From Gracilimonas sp035704785 (GTDB taxonomy: Bacteria > Bacteroidota > Rhodothermia > Balneolales > Balneolaceae): DNA of 13,675 nt. Of this stretch, positions 1 to 8,300 are shown one piece after another. Every line of letters starts with the position of its first letter. Positions within the stretch are counted from its first letter, which is position 1. Location of the stretch: NCBI RefSeq assembly GCF_035704785.1, contig NZ_DASSWP010000109.1, positions 1 to 13,675 on the forward strand, given 5' to 3'. Position numbers and translations under genes: made by a program. The notes below the pieces were generated by a model, which was not told where the DNA came from, made no database searches, and saw nothing but the letters and a program-made list of their open reading frames with translations.

Positions 1-247
1 CTGTAATCAAACAGTGCTTAGACCGATACTAAAGGTGCCAGACTGGCTCGATTCCAATAGAACGTGCTGAGCTTAAAGATCACAACCTACTTATGCAATC
101 TTTTGCCCGTTAATGAATTTTGATACCTTAACATATGAGACCGAAGAGGTAACTCAAACGATCTCGAACTCGAACTGACGGATAACCCGTCTGATCGATG
201 GAATAGGCCTCTGATCTTGAATATCATCCATGAAACTATTTGAATTA

Positions 248-1060
248 CTAATGAAGCAATTTTTCCAAACTCTTTACCAACTCAGGATTCCTATAAATCC
301 ACCCATGCCGCTGCCCCTCGATCACCTTGAAGGAGTCTTCTTCTTTCAAAAACTCCGTTAAACGAATAGACCGTTCAACGGAGAGCACCTCATCATCTTC
401 GGCGTAGAAAATATGAACAGGTTCTTCTATCTCCTGAAGTGCTAGATCAGTGCGCAACGGATATCGAAGTACTGCATCCGGTAAAAAGGAAAACGCGGTA
501 TCTTTTACATCCACAAGGCTATAAAATGGAGTCCACAGGATCAGCATTTTAGGATCATAGTCTGCAGCTACCTGTGCTGCAACTCCTGAACCCAATGAAT
601 AGCCAACCAGGATAATATTCTCTTCCCCATATTCCTCTGCCATTTTCCCAAATACATGCTTTATATCCCCCACCAGATCGGCTTCATTATCCATATCACC
701 CCGACTTTTTCCATAGGTTCGATAATCCGGATAGATCATATCATAGCCGATATCCAGAAACATGGTGTACTTATCCGAATTAGTGAGATTGGCCCCGCGA
801 TTTCCATGCAAATACATCACCAGTCCTTTTGCAGAATCCGCTTCAGTGAATGCATGAATGGCGTGGATACTAACACCTTCCTCAGGTTTAAACCAACGCT
901 CATTGAATTCAAAACTGTAGTCATAGCGAGCATCTGTTTCCAGTACCCTGGGGTGAAAAATGATGCTCTCCTGAATGAAATAGAAATAGCCACACACCGC
1001 TAAATAAAGACATACGAGTAATGGCACAAATGCGAAAAATAATTTCTTAAATCTATTCAT
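248..1060 (-). CDS. Membrane-anchored alpha/beta hydrolase (serine hydrolase)
   Basis: This 270-residue protein has the alpha/beta-hydrolase fold pattern of the ABHD13/ABHD17 or BEM46-like serine hydrolases. The substrate is unknown; esters, thioesters or lipids are typical of the family. Residues about 8-28 are a hydrophobic segment preceded by basic residues, which suggests an N-terminal membrane anchor with the catalytic domain outside the cytoplasm. The oxyanion-hole HGN is at 85-87. The nucleophile elbow GYSLGSG places Ser155. Asp223 in AEDDEV and His252 in GQRHGW complete a likely triad. PDYRTYGKSRG (111-121) matches the family's conserved PDYRGYGxSxG. The length is normal. The ATG follows a purine-rich stretch but no clear Shine-Dalgarno. 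The gene stands alone, with 384 bases to the EVE gene upstream. The class is confident; the substrate is not known. Confidence 0.9.
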   Translation of the reverse strand: MNRFKKLFFAFVPLLVCLYLAVCGYFYFIQESIIFHPRVLETDARYDYSFEFNERWFKPEEGVSIHAIHAFTEADSAKGLVMYLHGNRGANLTNSDKYTMFLDIGYDMIYPDYRTYGKSRGDMDNEADLVGDIKHVFGKMAEEYGEENIILVGYSLGSGVAAQVAADYDPKMLILWTPFYSLVDVKDTAFSFLPDAVLRYPLRTDLALQEIEEPVHIFYAEDDEVLSVERSIRLTEFLKEEDSFKVIEGQRHGWIYRNPELVKSLEKLLH

Positions 1061-1113
1061 CTTTTCTTCTTTCTATCAACACAATAATAACTTTTAAATT
1101 TTAATAAGTTGGA

Positions 1114-1142
1114 ATTATGAAGAATGATTTCCCATTGAACAA
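1114..1142 (-). promoter_or_regulatory. Candidate sigma70-type promoter for the hydrolase gene
   Basis: Reading the minus strand, TTGTTC (1137-1142) and CATAAT (1114-1119) are separated by exactly 17 bases. The -10 matches the consensus at 5 of 6 positions and the -35 at only 3 of 6. It lies 53 bases upstream of the hydrolase start codon. The surroundings are AT-rich, so a chance match is possible. Confidence 0.3.
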
Positions 1143-1299
1143 CTGAATATTAATTAAAATTTTATTCATGAAAACTTCTGATGGTTAACGAAGCTTGGTC
1201 AATCAGCTCTTTAATGATCACATTGCCCAACCCTGCGATCACCAATGGAGACATTGGCACCTCTCTTTTCTTGGGTTGCCTTTTTTTCTGACGATTTAT

Positions 1300-1364
1300 C
1301 CCAGGGTTGATCCCGCTTACGCGGTTTTACCCTGGGCTATAAATATGTGACCCCTACAGGGTCA
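1300..1364. repeat. REP-like double hairpin
   Basis: The first hairpin pairs CCCAGGGT (1300-1307) with ACCCTGGG (1329-1336), an 8-bp perfect outer stem. Nested inside it, CCGC (1313-1316) pairs with GCGG (1321-1324) around a TTAC loop. Eleven bases further on, TGACCC (1348-1353) pairs perfectly with GGGTCA (1359-1364) around a 5-base loop. The element is markedly more GC-rich than its surroundings. Paired GC-rich hairpins of this sort resemble the REP/BIME-type intergenic repeats mobilised by IS200-like (TnpA-REP/RAYT) transposases. That assignment is inference, because no second copy and no transposase is in this window. Neither hairpin is followed by a convincing T-run, so they do not look like simple terminators. 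Confidence 0.6.
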
Positions 1365-1444
1365 AGAAGGAAAGAGGACTAAAATTTTGTCTGCGAATTA
1401 TCCAACATCTACAGCAATGACCGGTCTTATAATGAGAGTTCACC

Positions 1445-1918
1445 TTATTTAAGGTCAGCCCCAGCCATTTCATGGATCTTTTTCCATTCACTTTCCCGAA
1501 CCGGGGTAATGGAATAGCGTCCCAGGCGGAATAATTCCATGTCGTCAAGTGATGCTTCTTCTTTCATAGCGTCACGGGTTACATTGTTCTCAAACTTCTG
1601 AACGAATTTAACATCCACTAACTGCCAGCGGGGTTCGCTTTCGGAACTTTTCTCATCAAAATATTTTGAGTCGGGATCGAACTGAAGAGGATCGGGATAT
1701 GGCTCGCTGGAAACTTCCATCGTTCCTACAATAACCGGTGTAGAAATGTTGGAATGATAAAACAGAACCCCATCTCCTACATTCATTTCATCGCGCATAA
1801 AATTACGAGCCCCATAATTCCTGACTCCTGTCCAGGGAGTTTCTCCATCTTCTTTTAAGTCATCAATACTATAATCTTCCGGTTCCGATTTCATTAGCCA
1901 ATATTGTCTCTTAGCCAT
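1445..1918 (-). CDS. EVE domain-containing protein (THYN1-like)
   Basis: At 157 residues this is essentially a single EVE domain, a PUA/YTH-like fold related to human thymocyte nuclear protein 1. EVE domains are thought to bind modified bases in DNA or RNA; the target of this stand-alone bacterial type is unknown. Diagnostic motifs are YWLMKSEP (6-13), the W29-x-GVRNYGARN block (to residue 39), GDGVLFYHSN (48-57), VGTMEV (64-69) and the C-terminal GRYSITPVRESEW (133-145). All match the usual order, and the length is normal for the family. There is no signal peptide, so it is probably cytosolic. The ATG at 1916-1918 starts the conserved N-terminus directly. It is flanked by the rml operon upstream and a hydrolase downstream, with no restriction-modification or McrB-like partner nearby. 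Confidence 0.93.
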   Translation of the reverse strand: MAKRQYWLMKSEPEDYSIDDLKEDGETPWTGVRNYGARNFMRDEMNVGDGVLFYHSNISTPVIVGTMEVSSEPYPDPLQFDPDSKYFDEKSSESEPRWQLVDVKFVQKFENNVTRDAMKEEASLDDMELFRLGRYSITPVRESEWKKIHEMAGADLK

Positions 1919-1978
1919 AATCTCTTAGTTAATTGAATTAAACTTTTGATTTTTATGAAGTAAATGAGGGAAATTATG

Positions 1979-2020
1979 AATTTTGGATTATGAATTGTGA
2001 ATTCAATTCAATTCAAAATT
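1979..2020. repeat. AT-only nested inverted repeat between rmlB and the EVE gene
   Basis: AATTTTG (1979-1985) pairs with CAAAATT (2014-2020), and inside it GAATTG (1992-1997) pairs with CAATTC (2004-2009) around a 6-base loop. The element sits just after the rmlB stop codon in reading direction and is made of repeated GAATT/AATTC words. It could act as a weak transcript 3' end, but it has few G-C pairs and no clean T-run after it. It may be only low-complexity intergenic DNA. Confidence 0.35.
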
Positions 2021-2029
2021 TAAAATTTC

Positions 2030-3034
2030 TCATTCCAAATTGTATTTCTTTACGTACCACAAAATTGTTTGGCGGAGCATTCCGTCGAAATCCTGGGAGG
2101 CTTCCCAGCCGAGCTCGTTCTTGATCTTTGAAGCATCGATCGCATAACGGAAATCATGGCCGAGCCGGTCTTCCACAAAAATGATCAGGTTTTTATAATC
2201 TCCATCCGGGCCTTTCGCAACTTCTTCATTCAGGATATCACAGATCTTGCGAACCAGGTCAATATTCTTCCACTCATTGTTTCCGCCGATCACGTAGGTT
2301 TCTCCGGCTTTGCCGGTACGGAATGCTACATCAAGGGCATCGCAGTGATTATGAACAAACAGCCAGTCTCGCACATTCTCTCCTCTTCCATACACCGGTA
2401 TCTCGTTATGCTGAATGGCATTTCGAATTACCACCGGAATCAATTTTTCATCATGCTGATGCGGGCCATAGTTATTGGAGCAATTGGTAGTCACCACATT
2501 CATTCCATAGGTTTGATGGTATGAACGCACGATGAAATCACTGCCGGCTTTGGAGGCCGAATACGGGGAATTTGGGGCATAGGGAGTATCTTCGCTAAAG
2601 AACCCCTCTCCTTCCAACTCACCATACACCTCATCAGTAGATACATGCAGAAAACGGTTGTTCTTCCAGGCATTTTCGTCTTCTTTCCAAAGCAACCGGC
2701 ACTCCTCCAAAATATTGAATGTGCCTACAATGTTGGATTGAATAAATGGCTCTGGTCCCTGAATAGAATTATCAACGTGAGATTCTGCAGCCAAGTGAAA
2801 AACTCCCTGTGGCTTGAATGATTTCACCACATCCTTGACCTCATCCCGGTTTACAAGATCTACTTTTTTGAAATAATATCTTCCTGAATCTTTTAGGGAT
2901 TTAAGATGTGAATGATCGGAAGCGTAGGTCAGCTTATCCAGATTGAAGATCTCCCAATCCGGGTGTTGTTCATTAAGCCTTAAAATAAGATTGGAACCTA
3001 TAAATCCGGCTCCTCCTGTTACAATGATGCGCAT
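2030..3034 (-). CDS. rmlB: dTDP-glucose 4,6-dehydratase
   Basis: This is the second enzyme of dTDP-L-rhamnose synthesis. It converts dTDP-glucose to dTDP-4-keto-6-deoxyglucose using bound NAD+. The 334-residue protein is an extended short-chain dehydrogenase. It shows the Rossmann motif TGGAGFIG (6-13), SHVDNSI (85-91), the active-site STDEVYG (132-138) with the family's Thr-Asp-Glu, and the YSASK catalytic pair Tyr158/Lys162. NNYGPHQ (188-194) and EDRLGHDFRYAID are further RmlB hallmarks. The length is normal and no catalytic residue is missing. It is the last gene of the rmlADCB operon, starting 1 base after the rmlC stop, so the two are almost certainly cotranscribed. It is cytosolic. Confidence 0.97.
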   Translation of the reverse strand: MRIIVTGGAGFIGSNLILRLNEQHPDWEIFNLDKLTYASDHSHLKSLKDSGRYYFKKVDLVNRDEVKDVVKSFKPQGVFHLAAESHVDNSIQGPEPFIQSNIVGTFNILEECRLLWKEDENAWKNNRFLHVSTDEVYGELEGEGFFSEDTPYAPNSPYSASKAGSDFIVRSYHQTYGMNVVTTNCSNNYGPHQHDEKLIPVVIRNAIQHNEIPVYGRGENVRDWLFVHNHCDALDVAFRTGKAGETYVIGGNNEWKNIDLVRKICDILNEEVAKGPDGDYKNLIIFVEDRLGHDFRYAIDASKIKNELGWEASQDFDGMLRQTILWYVKKYNLE

Positions 3035-3035
3035 A

Positions 3036-3581
3036 TTAAAATAGGTCTTCTTCTTTGATGGATGAAAATAATGGCAATTTTCGGTCTTTTTCAGACAAGA
3101 TCGGGCGGTTCACATCCCAGTTTATTCGGATCATAGGGTCATCCCAGCGTATGCCTCGTTCTCCCTCCGCATTGTAATAATCAGAGCATTTGTAGGCTAC
3201 AATAGCTTCATCTGATAACACCGAAAACCCGTGGGCAAAACCTTTAGGGATATAGAGCATTCTTTTGCTTACATCCGATAATTTTATAGCTACATAATTC
3301 CCGAATGAAGGAGAATCTTGGCGAAGATCAACTGCTACGTCAAGAATAGAGCCTTTGAGACACTGTACAAGTTTAGCCTGAGGATTTTCAATTTGGTAAT
3401 GCAATCCCCGAACTGCGTTTCTATAAGACCGGGATACATTATCTTGTACAAAGTTCTCCTCAATTCCGTGATCAGCGAGAATTGATTTACGGTACGCTTC
3501 AAAAAAATAGCCCCGGTCATCTTCAAATACCCTTGGCTCAATAATTTTAACAGCAGGTATACGTGTTTCAGAAATTTTCAT
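3036..3581 (-). CDS. rmlC: dTDP-4-dehydrorhamnose 3,5-epimerase
   Basis: This is the third pathway step, epimerising dTDP-4-keto-6-deoxyglucose at C3 and C5 to the L-rhamno form. The 181-residue protein is a single cupin of normal family length. Conserved features are DDRGYFFE (21-28), QDNVSRS (46-52), RGLHYQ with catalytic His61, the KGSILDVAVDLR strand pair (76-87), IPKGFAHGF (111-119) and WDDP (146-149). The start codon overlaps the rmlD stop as ATGA (3578-3581), a sign of translational coupling. No strong independent Shine-Dalgarno is visible. It is followed after 1 base by rmlB. Confidence 0.97.
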   Translation of the reverse strand: MKISETRIPAVKIIEPRVFEDDRGYFFEAYRKSILADHGIEENFVQDNVSRSYRNAVRGLHYQIENPQAKLVQCLKGSILDVAVDLRQDSPSFGNYVAIKLSDVSKRMLYIPKGFAHGFSVLSDEAIVAYKCSDYYNAEGERGIRWDDPMIRINWDVNRPILSEKDRKLPLFSSIKEEDLF

Positions 3582-4441
3582 GATTCAAGTTCAGCCAACA
3601 TATTTTTTAAACCTTCTTTCCAGTTGATAAGTGAAATGTTGGGGATGTTAGCAATTTTCTGAGTATTTAACAGTGAAAAAGCCGGTCGCTTTGCTTTGGT
3701 AGGAAATTCAGAACTATCCACCGGTTCTAAATTTACCTCTGATCCAGATTGTGTAAAGATCTCTTTTGCAAAGTCAAACCAGGTGATCTTACCGAGTGAA
3801 CTCAAATGATATATCCCCGAAATATTCTGTACTGATAATTCCCAGGTATTTTTCACAACATTTTCAGCAAACGTAGGGCATCCATACTGATCATTTACCA
3901 CGCTCAACTCATCCCTTTCGGAGGCAAGGCGTAACATCGTCTTCACAAAATTCTGCCCATATTTACCGCAAAGCCATGATATCCGGATGATCAAATAGTT
4001 ACAGTCTGATTCCAGGATCGCTTTTTCACCGGCTAATTTACTTTCCCCGTATACATTCACAGGATTTGTTGGGTGGTGCTCAGTATAGCCCTTTGGATTT
4101 TCAACATGGTCTTCTTCTGTTCCGGAAAATACATAGTCCGTAGAAAAATGTACAAGCTTGATGCCCTTCGATGCACAGTAATCAGCTAAATTCTTAACTC
4201 CATAAGCATTTACTGCAAATGCCTTCTCTTTTTCTGTCTCAGCATTATCGACGTTGGTATATGCGGCACAGTTAATAATGTGGTTAGGTTTTAGATTATT
4301 TAAAACCCGTCTTACATCCTCATGGTCGGTTATATCCAGATCAGACGAAGGAAGTGAGATGAACTCCACTCCCTGCTTATTCAAATAGTTCACCCATTGA
4401 TTCCCAAGCTGTCCATTTCCACCGGTAATCAAAATCCTCAT
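3578..4441 (-). CDS. rmlD: dTDP-4-dehydrorhamnose reductase
   Basis: This is the final step of the pathway, NAD(P)H-dependent reduction of dTDP-4-keto-L-rhamnose to dTDP-L-rhamnose. The 287-residue SDR-type protein has the nucleotide-binding GGNGQLG (7-13), NCAAYTNVDNAE (57-68), the STDYVFSG segment (100-107), the catalytic YGESK (Tyr131/Lys135) and NDQYGCPT (183-190). All are standard for RmlD, and the length is normal. It begins 1 base after the rmlA stop and overlaps rmlC by 4 bases. A clear ribosome site lies inside the end of rmlA, which supports this start. Confidence 0.97.
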   Translation of the reverse strand: MRILITGGNGQLGNQWVNYLNKQGVEFISLPSSDLDITDHEDVRRVLNNLKPNHIINCAAYTNVDNAETEKEKAFAVNAYGVKNLADYCASKGIKLVHFSTDYVFSGTEEDHVENPKGYTEHHPTNPVNVYGESKLAGEKAILESDCNYLIIRISWLCGKYGQNFVKTMLRLASERDELSVVNDQYGCPTFAENVVKNTWELSVQNISGIYHLSSLGKITWFDFAKEIFTQSGSEVNLEPVDSSEFPTKAKRPAFSLLNTQKIANIPNISLINWKEGLKNMLAELES

Positions 4442-4442
4442 T

Positions 4443-5144
4443 TCAACTCCTTACTAACTCATTGGCAACCTGATAGGACTCAAATGTACCGGCGTCGGTC
4501 CACCATCCTTCCATAAGTGAACTTTTCATTGCGCCTTTTGAGATATAGAAATTATTCACATCGGTGATCTCCAATTCTCCACGGCCGGAAGGCTTTAAGG
4601 TTTTAATGCAGTCAAAAACAGTATTATCATAAAAGTAGATTCCGGTAACTGCATAATTTGATCTGGGGTTTTCCGGTTTCTCCCGAATGGAAACGACCTT
4701 TTCACCTTCCAATTCAGCTACACCGTATCTTTTTGGGTCAGGTACTTCTTTTATCAAGATCTGAGCTCCGGTCCCATCATAATTATCCATCGCTTGTTGC
4801 AGGGATGATTCAAAAATATTATCTCCCAAAATGACAACCACAGGTTCACCTCCTGCAAAATTTTCAGCAAGCCCTAATGCCTGTGCAATACCCCCTGCCT
4901 CATCCTGAACTTTATAGGTAAACCGGCAACCGAAATCTTTTCCTGAACCCAAAAGAGTAACTACATCTCCCATATGGTCTGTCCCGGTCACAATGAGGAT
5001 CTCCTCGATGCCAGCTTCTGTTAATTTTTCAATGGGATGATAGATCATTGGCTTTTCACCAATCGGAAGAAGATGTTTATTCGTAACCTTGGTTAAAGGA
5101 TATAACCTTGACCCTGTTCCGCCTGCGAGAATAATTCCTTTCAT
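4443..5144 (-). CDS. rmlA: Glucose-1-phosphate thymidylyltransferase, short form
   Basis: This is the first committed step, joining dTTP and glucose-1-phosphate to dTDP-glucose with release of pyrophosphate. Visible motifs are the nucleotide-binding signature GGTGSRLYPLT (8-18), the HLLPIGEKPMIYHP block (24-37), GGIAQAL (84-90), LGDNIF (106-111), EKPENP (155-160), GRGELEIT (187-194) and GWWTDAGT (213-220). The protein is 233 residues, whereas classical proteobacterial RmlA is about 290. The missing part is the C-terminal helical region that forms dimer and allosteric contacts in the long enzymes. Short forms are common in Bacteroidota and archaea, so this is probably not a truncation. It is the first gene of the operon, starting with ATG and no obvious Shine-Dalgarno. 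Confidence 0.93.
   Translation of the reverse strand: MKGIILAGGTGSRLYPLTKVTNKHLLPIGEKPMIYHPIEKLTEAGIEEILIVTGTDHMGDVVTLLGSGKDFGCRFTYKVQDEAGGIAQALGLAENFAGGEPVVVILGDNIFESSLQQAMDNYDGTGAQILIKEVPDPKRYGVAELEGEKVVSIREKPENPRSNYAVTGIYFYDNTVFDCIKTLKPSGRGELEITDVNNFYISKGAMKSSLMEGWWTDAGTFESYQVANELVRS
4447..4452 (-). promoter_or_regulatory. Shine-Dalgarno of rmlD within the rmlA 3' end
   Basis: On the minus strand AAGGAG lies 5 bases before the rmlD ATG, embedded in the last codons of rmlA. It fixes the rmlD start and suggests that translation of the two genes is linked. This full Shine-Dalgarno contrasts with rmlA, rmlC and the large surface-protein gene, where none is evident. Confidence 0.7.
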
Positions 5145-5238
5145 AGGTTGAAATATAGGTATTAAATATTATTTATTTGAGGCTAAGGATATTCATGGAA
5201 TTTCTCAATGAAAGTTAAGAAAGAATATATATACTGCT

Positions 5239-5267
5239 TTGAACAATACGGTTATTAAAATTATCCT
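5239..5267 (+). promoter_or_regulatory. Candidate promoter for the giant surface-protein gene
   Basis: TTGAAC (5239-5244) and TATCCT (5262-5267) are spaced by 17 bases, each matching 4 of 6 consensus positions. The site lies in the 192-base region between two divergent genes, 69 bases before the start codon. The rest of this region is AT-rich, and I found no convincing promoter for rmlA on the other strand. Confidence 0.3.
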
Positions 5268-5336
5268 AAGGCAGTTAGAATTGATTAATCTACATGTTCA
5301 CCGTTGTAATACTGACTATATTTATATGCAGAAATT

Positions 5337-8300
5337 ATGCATATGACCAAAGCTCTAAAATTATCATTTACGATTATTCTGCTGATCTTATCAGCAAGCG
5401 GCTTAACTAAAGCACAGGATGTGATCCGTGCTTCGGGGGGGACAGATCTGTCCATTGACCTCATTTCAAGCGGCCAATATGTTGGAATCACCGGACCTAC
5501 CATACGGGAAACGGCTACTGGTCAATTATCTCAGAATGGCACTATTATTTTAACTCTGCCTGCAGGTTACGAATGGAATACCGCTTTGACGGGTGCTGAC
5601 ATCACGATAACAATAACACCAACCGGTGCAGCAAATACACAACTTCTGGCAAGTTTTTCTGGCTTCAACAATACACAGGAGGCCGAATTTACAATAGATG
5701 CTGAAAGTGTTACCAGAGGAAATGGACAAGGGCCGGGTCGTATTGAAATATCAGGGTTACAGCTTAGGCCTGCGACTACAGCAGTACCTGATATCGGGAA
5801 TATCGCGAACACAGGTACAACCGGACCAAATGTCAATTATGGCGACCTAAGTAAAGTTGCCGGTTCAATCGAAGAGGTGTCTATAGAAACTTCTGCTAAC
5901 GGTTCCGGACAGGTAGTCCCGGCTCAGGATATTCTGGCAGGCAACACTCTTACCGTTTATGCTATTGGCCGCGATATTGGCGGTAATTTTGTAGAGAACG
6001 TGGCTTTAGCCAGCGCAAATGACTGGTCAATTACCAACGTAACAGGCAACATCCCTTCTACCGCATTGGATCCAGCCGTGAATCTCAGAAGTGCTACCTT
6101 TTCATCTCAATTGACAGGAAGCACAAATATTCAGGCCTCTCTTTCAGGAGTAACTTCAGTTCCATCAGGAACCATTACCGTATTGCCGAGAGATGCAGAT
6201 CAGATCGTTATTAATACACAACCACCGGCCACTGCAGTTGCCGGAGAAGTATTTAGTAATGATGTTGTAGTTCATGTATTAGATATTTTTGGAAACCTTG
6301 CAACAACAGACAACTCAACTCAGGCCACAATATCCATCAACAGTGGAAATGGAACCCTGTCAGGGACTCTGATTCAAACCGCCGTGAATGGAGTTATTAC
6401 TTTTGATGATCTATCTACAGATATTGCCAACACTATAGATCTATCAATCACTAGCACCGGTTTAAATTCTCTGACTACTACTACCGTTGAGATAGATAAT
6501 AATATTCCTGCAGGACTTACCTACCTGGTTCAACCCGCCAACACCGCGCAAAATCAAACTATTACCCCGCCAGTACAAGTTCAGCTTGTTGACACTTTTG
6601 GAAATTATGCAGACACCCAGGGCATTACTATCGATCTCAGTGCAAGTGTTGATCTTGATGGAAGCAGCGTAACCTCTGTTTTAACGGATGAGGATGGTAA
6701 AGCTGTTTTCGATAATATCGTAATTGGTAACACCGCTGCATTGGGTAGCGCAACTCTCACCGTACAGAATGCTGCCGGAACATATTCTCAGGTCAGCAAT
6801 ACTTTTGAGGTCATTAGCCTCAACTCTCTGGCTCGTTTCGTAGTGGAATCAACCTCAGATACTCCTATTGCTGAACAAACAGCCGGACAGCCATTTGATA
6901 TCAGGATCAAAGCTATAAACGGAAACGACGAAATTTATACTGATTTTGCAGATACCGTTCGGATCACATCAAATTCACAGATCATAGTTAATGGCAATCC
7001 TGTTTCCGGCTTGACCTCTTTACCATTTGAGAACGGTGTTCTGGATACTACAATCACTCTCACAACTGCAGGTTTATCAACTATCAGCGTTGAGAATGAA
7101 GAATTAAGCAGGTCAGGTCAGAGTAATGAATTCAATGTTCTTCCCGGCACACTGGATCCACTGACAACCTTGATCACCGCCAACCCGACAGAGATCCTGG
7201 CAAATGGCAGCAGCACTTCAGAGATCACCGTTCAGTTGAGGGATGAGTATTCCAACAATTTGCAATCGGGTGGAGAAACAGTTGAGGTATTTACCGATTT
7301 TGGAACCTTTACCGGAAACACCACAAGTTATACGGCTGTCGATCAAGGGGATGGAACATATACTGCACTGCTGACATCCTCACAAAATGCATCTGAAACA
7401 GCTACGATCACTGCCGAAGTAAACTCAATTTTAGTTCCTGATAATGCCACTGTTGATTTTACACAGGGCGAGGTTGCCGGCTTCATCATTGATCTTCCTT
7501 CCTCAGGTTCAGGTCCTGATACCCAAACCGCCGGTGTTCCCTTCCCTATCGATGTTCAGGCTATAGATGCCTATGGTAATGTGGTTACCGATTTTGACGG
7601 GGATGTGGCCATTAGTTCGAATTCCAATATTACAGAGGGAGCCAGCGCTGCTTTTGTGAATGGTGAATTGTTAGGCCATGAGATAACCCTGACTCAAAGC
7701 AATTTAACAGCTACCCTGACGATCACAGCTAACGACCTGTTCAATGTGCAGACGACAAGTGGAGAGTTTGTTGTTGAAGCAGGCTCTCCGGATGCTGCAA
7801 CTTCAGTGGTAGTAGCAGATCCAAGCGTGCTGCAAAATCAGGGAAGCAGTGAATCAACGATATCCATTGTTCTTCGGGATGCCTTTAACAACAGGGTGCT
7901 GGAACAGGTACCTGTATCACTCAATCTGACTCAACTGGAAGAAAACGGGAACCCATCACCTGATGGGGTGGCAAATGCCAGTTTATCAACCCCAACCTGG
8001 AATGCGACACAACAGAATTACATCGCAACCCTAACTTCTACAAATACCATTGAGTTGGTTGAAATAACGGGAAGCTATGGAAACAGTCCTTCTACCCAAA
8101 TCACTCAAACTGCAACTGTAGATATTGTAAATCCAATCATCTGGACAGCCAATGCGGGCGGTCCTGCAGGTAACAGGACAGACTGGACCAATCCGGAAAA
8201 CTGGAATCCCCAAACGGTTCCTCAGGCTGATGATTACGTTATAATTCCTGATGTTGCAGAACTTCCGGTACTGGATCTGAATATAACCTTGGGTAGTTTT

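Larger units (their letters stand above)
1061..1444. other. Intergenic region with a REP-like element and a short open frame
   Basis: This 384-base gap lies between two minus-strand genes. Its right part holds two hairpins (listed separately). On the minus strand an open frame runs from the foot of the large hairpin (about 1326) down to a TAA at 1162-1164. It encodes a very basic stretch (RQKKRQPKKRE) followed, from an ATG at 1252-1254, by 30 residues with a hydrophobic stretch and then a polar tail, ending IRSFHE. A second minus-strand frame is also open through the same stretch for about 27 codons. Two simultaneously open frames fit a repeated non-coding element or decayed mobile sequence better than a gene, so I do not call a CDS. 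The left part (1061-1160) is AT-rich promoter-like sequence. Confidence 0.5.

Noticed and set aside
2..70. Open plus-strand frame of 22 codons from the left edge, ending in TGA
   Set aside because: Too short and without recognisable motif to claim as the end of a gene. The other frames close within tens of bases, and I see nothing convincing in 1-247.
177..191. Hairpin GACGG/CCGTC downstream of the hydrolase gene
   Set aside because: Only 5 bp and no T-run on either side, so not a credible terminator.
656..1003. 115-codon plus-strand open frame
   Set aside because: It is antisense to the hydrolase, whose motifs are complete, and shows no domain of its own.
1162..1254. 30-residue minus-strand ORF (starts MSPLVIAG)
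   Set aside because: No ribosome site, a second frame open through the same bases and an adjacent REP-like element make a repeat origin more likely than a gene.
1354..1548. 64-codon minus-strand frame overlapping the end of the EVE gene
   Set aside because: It overlaps the conserved C-terminus of the EVE domain in another frame and extends into the hairpin element.
5145..5336. Possible minus-strand promoter TTGAGA...TAGCCT for rmlA
   Set aside because: The -10 matches only 3 of 6 positions, and AT-rich sequence gives several equally poor candidates.
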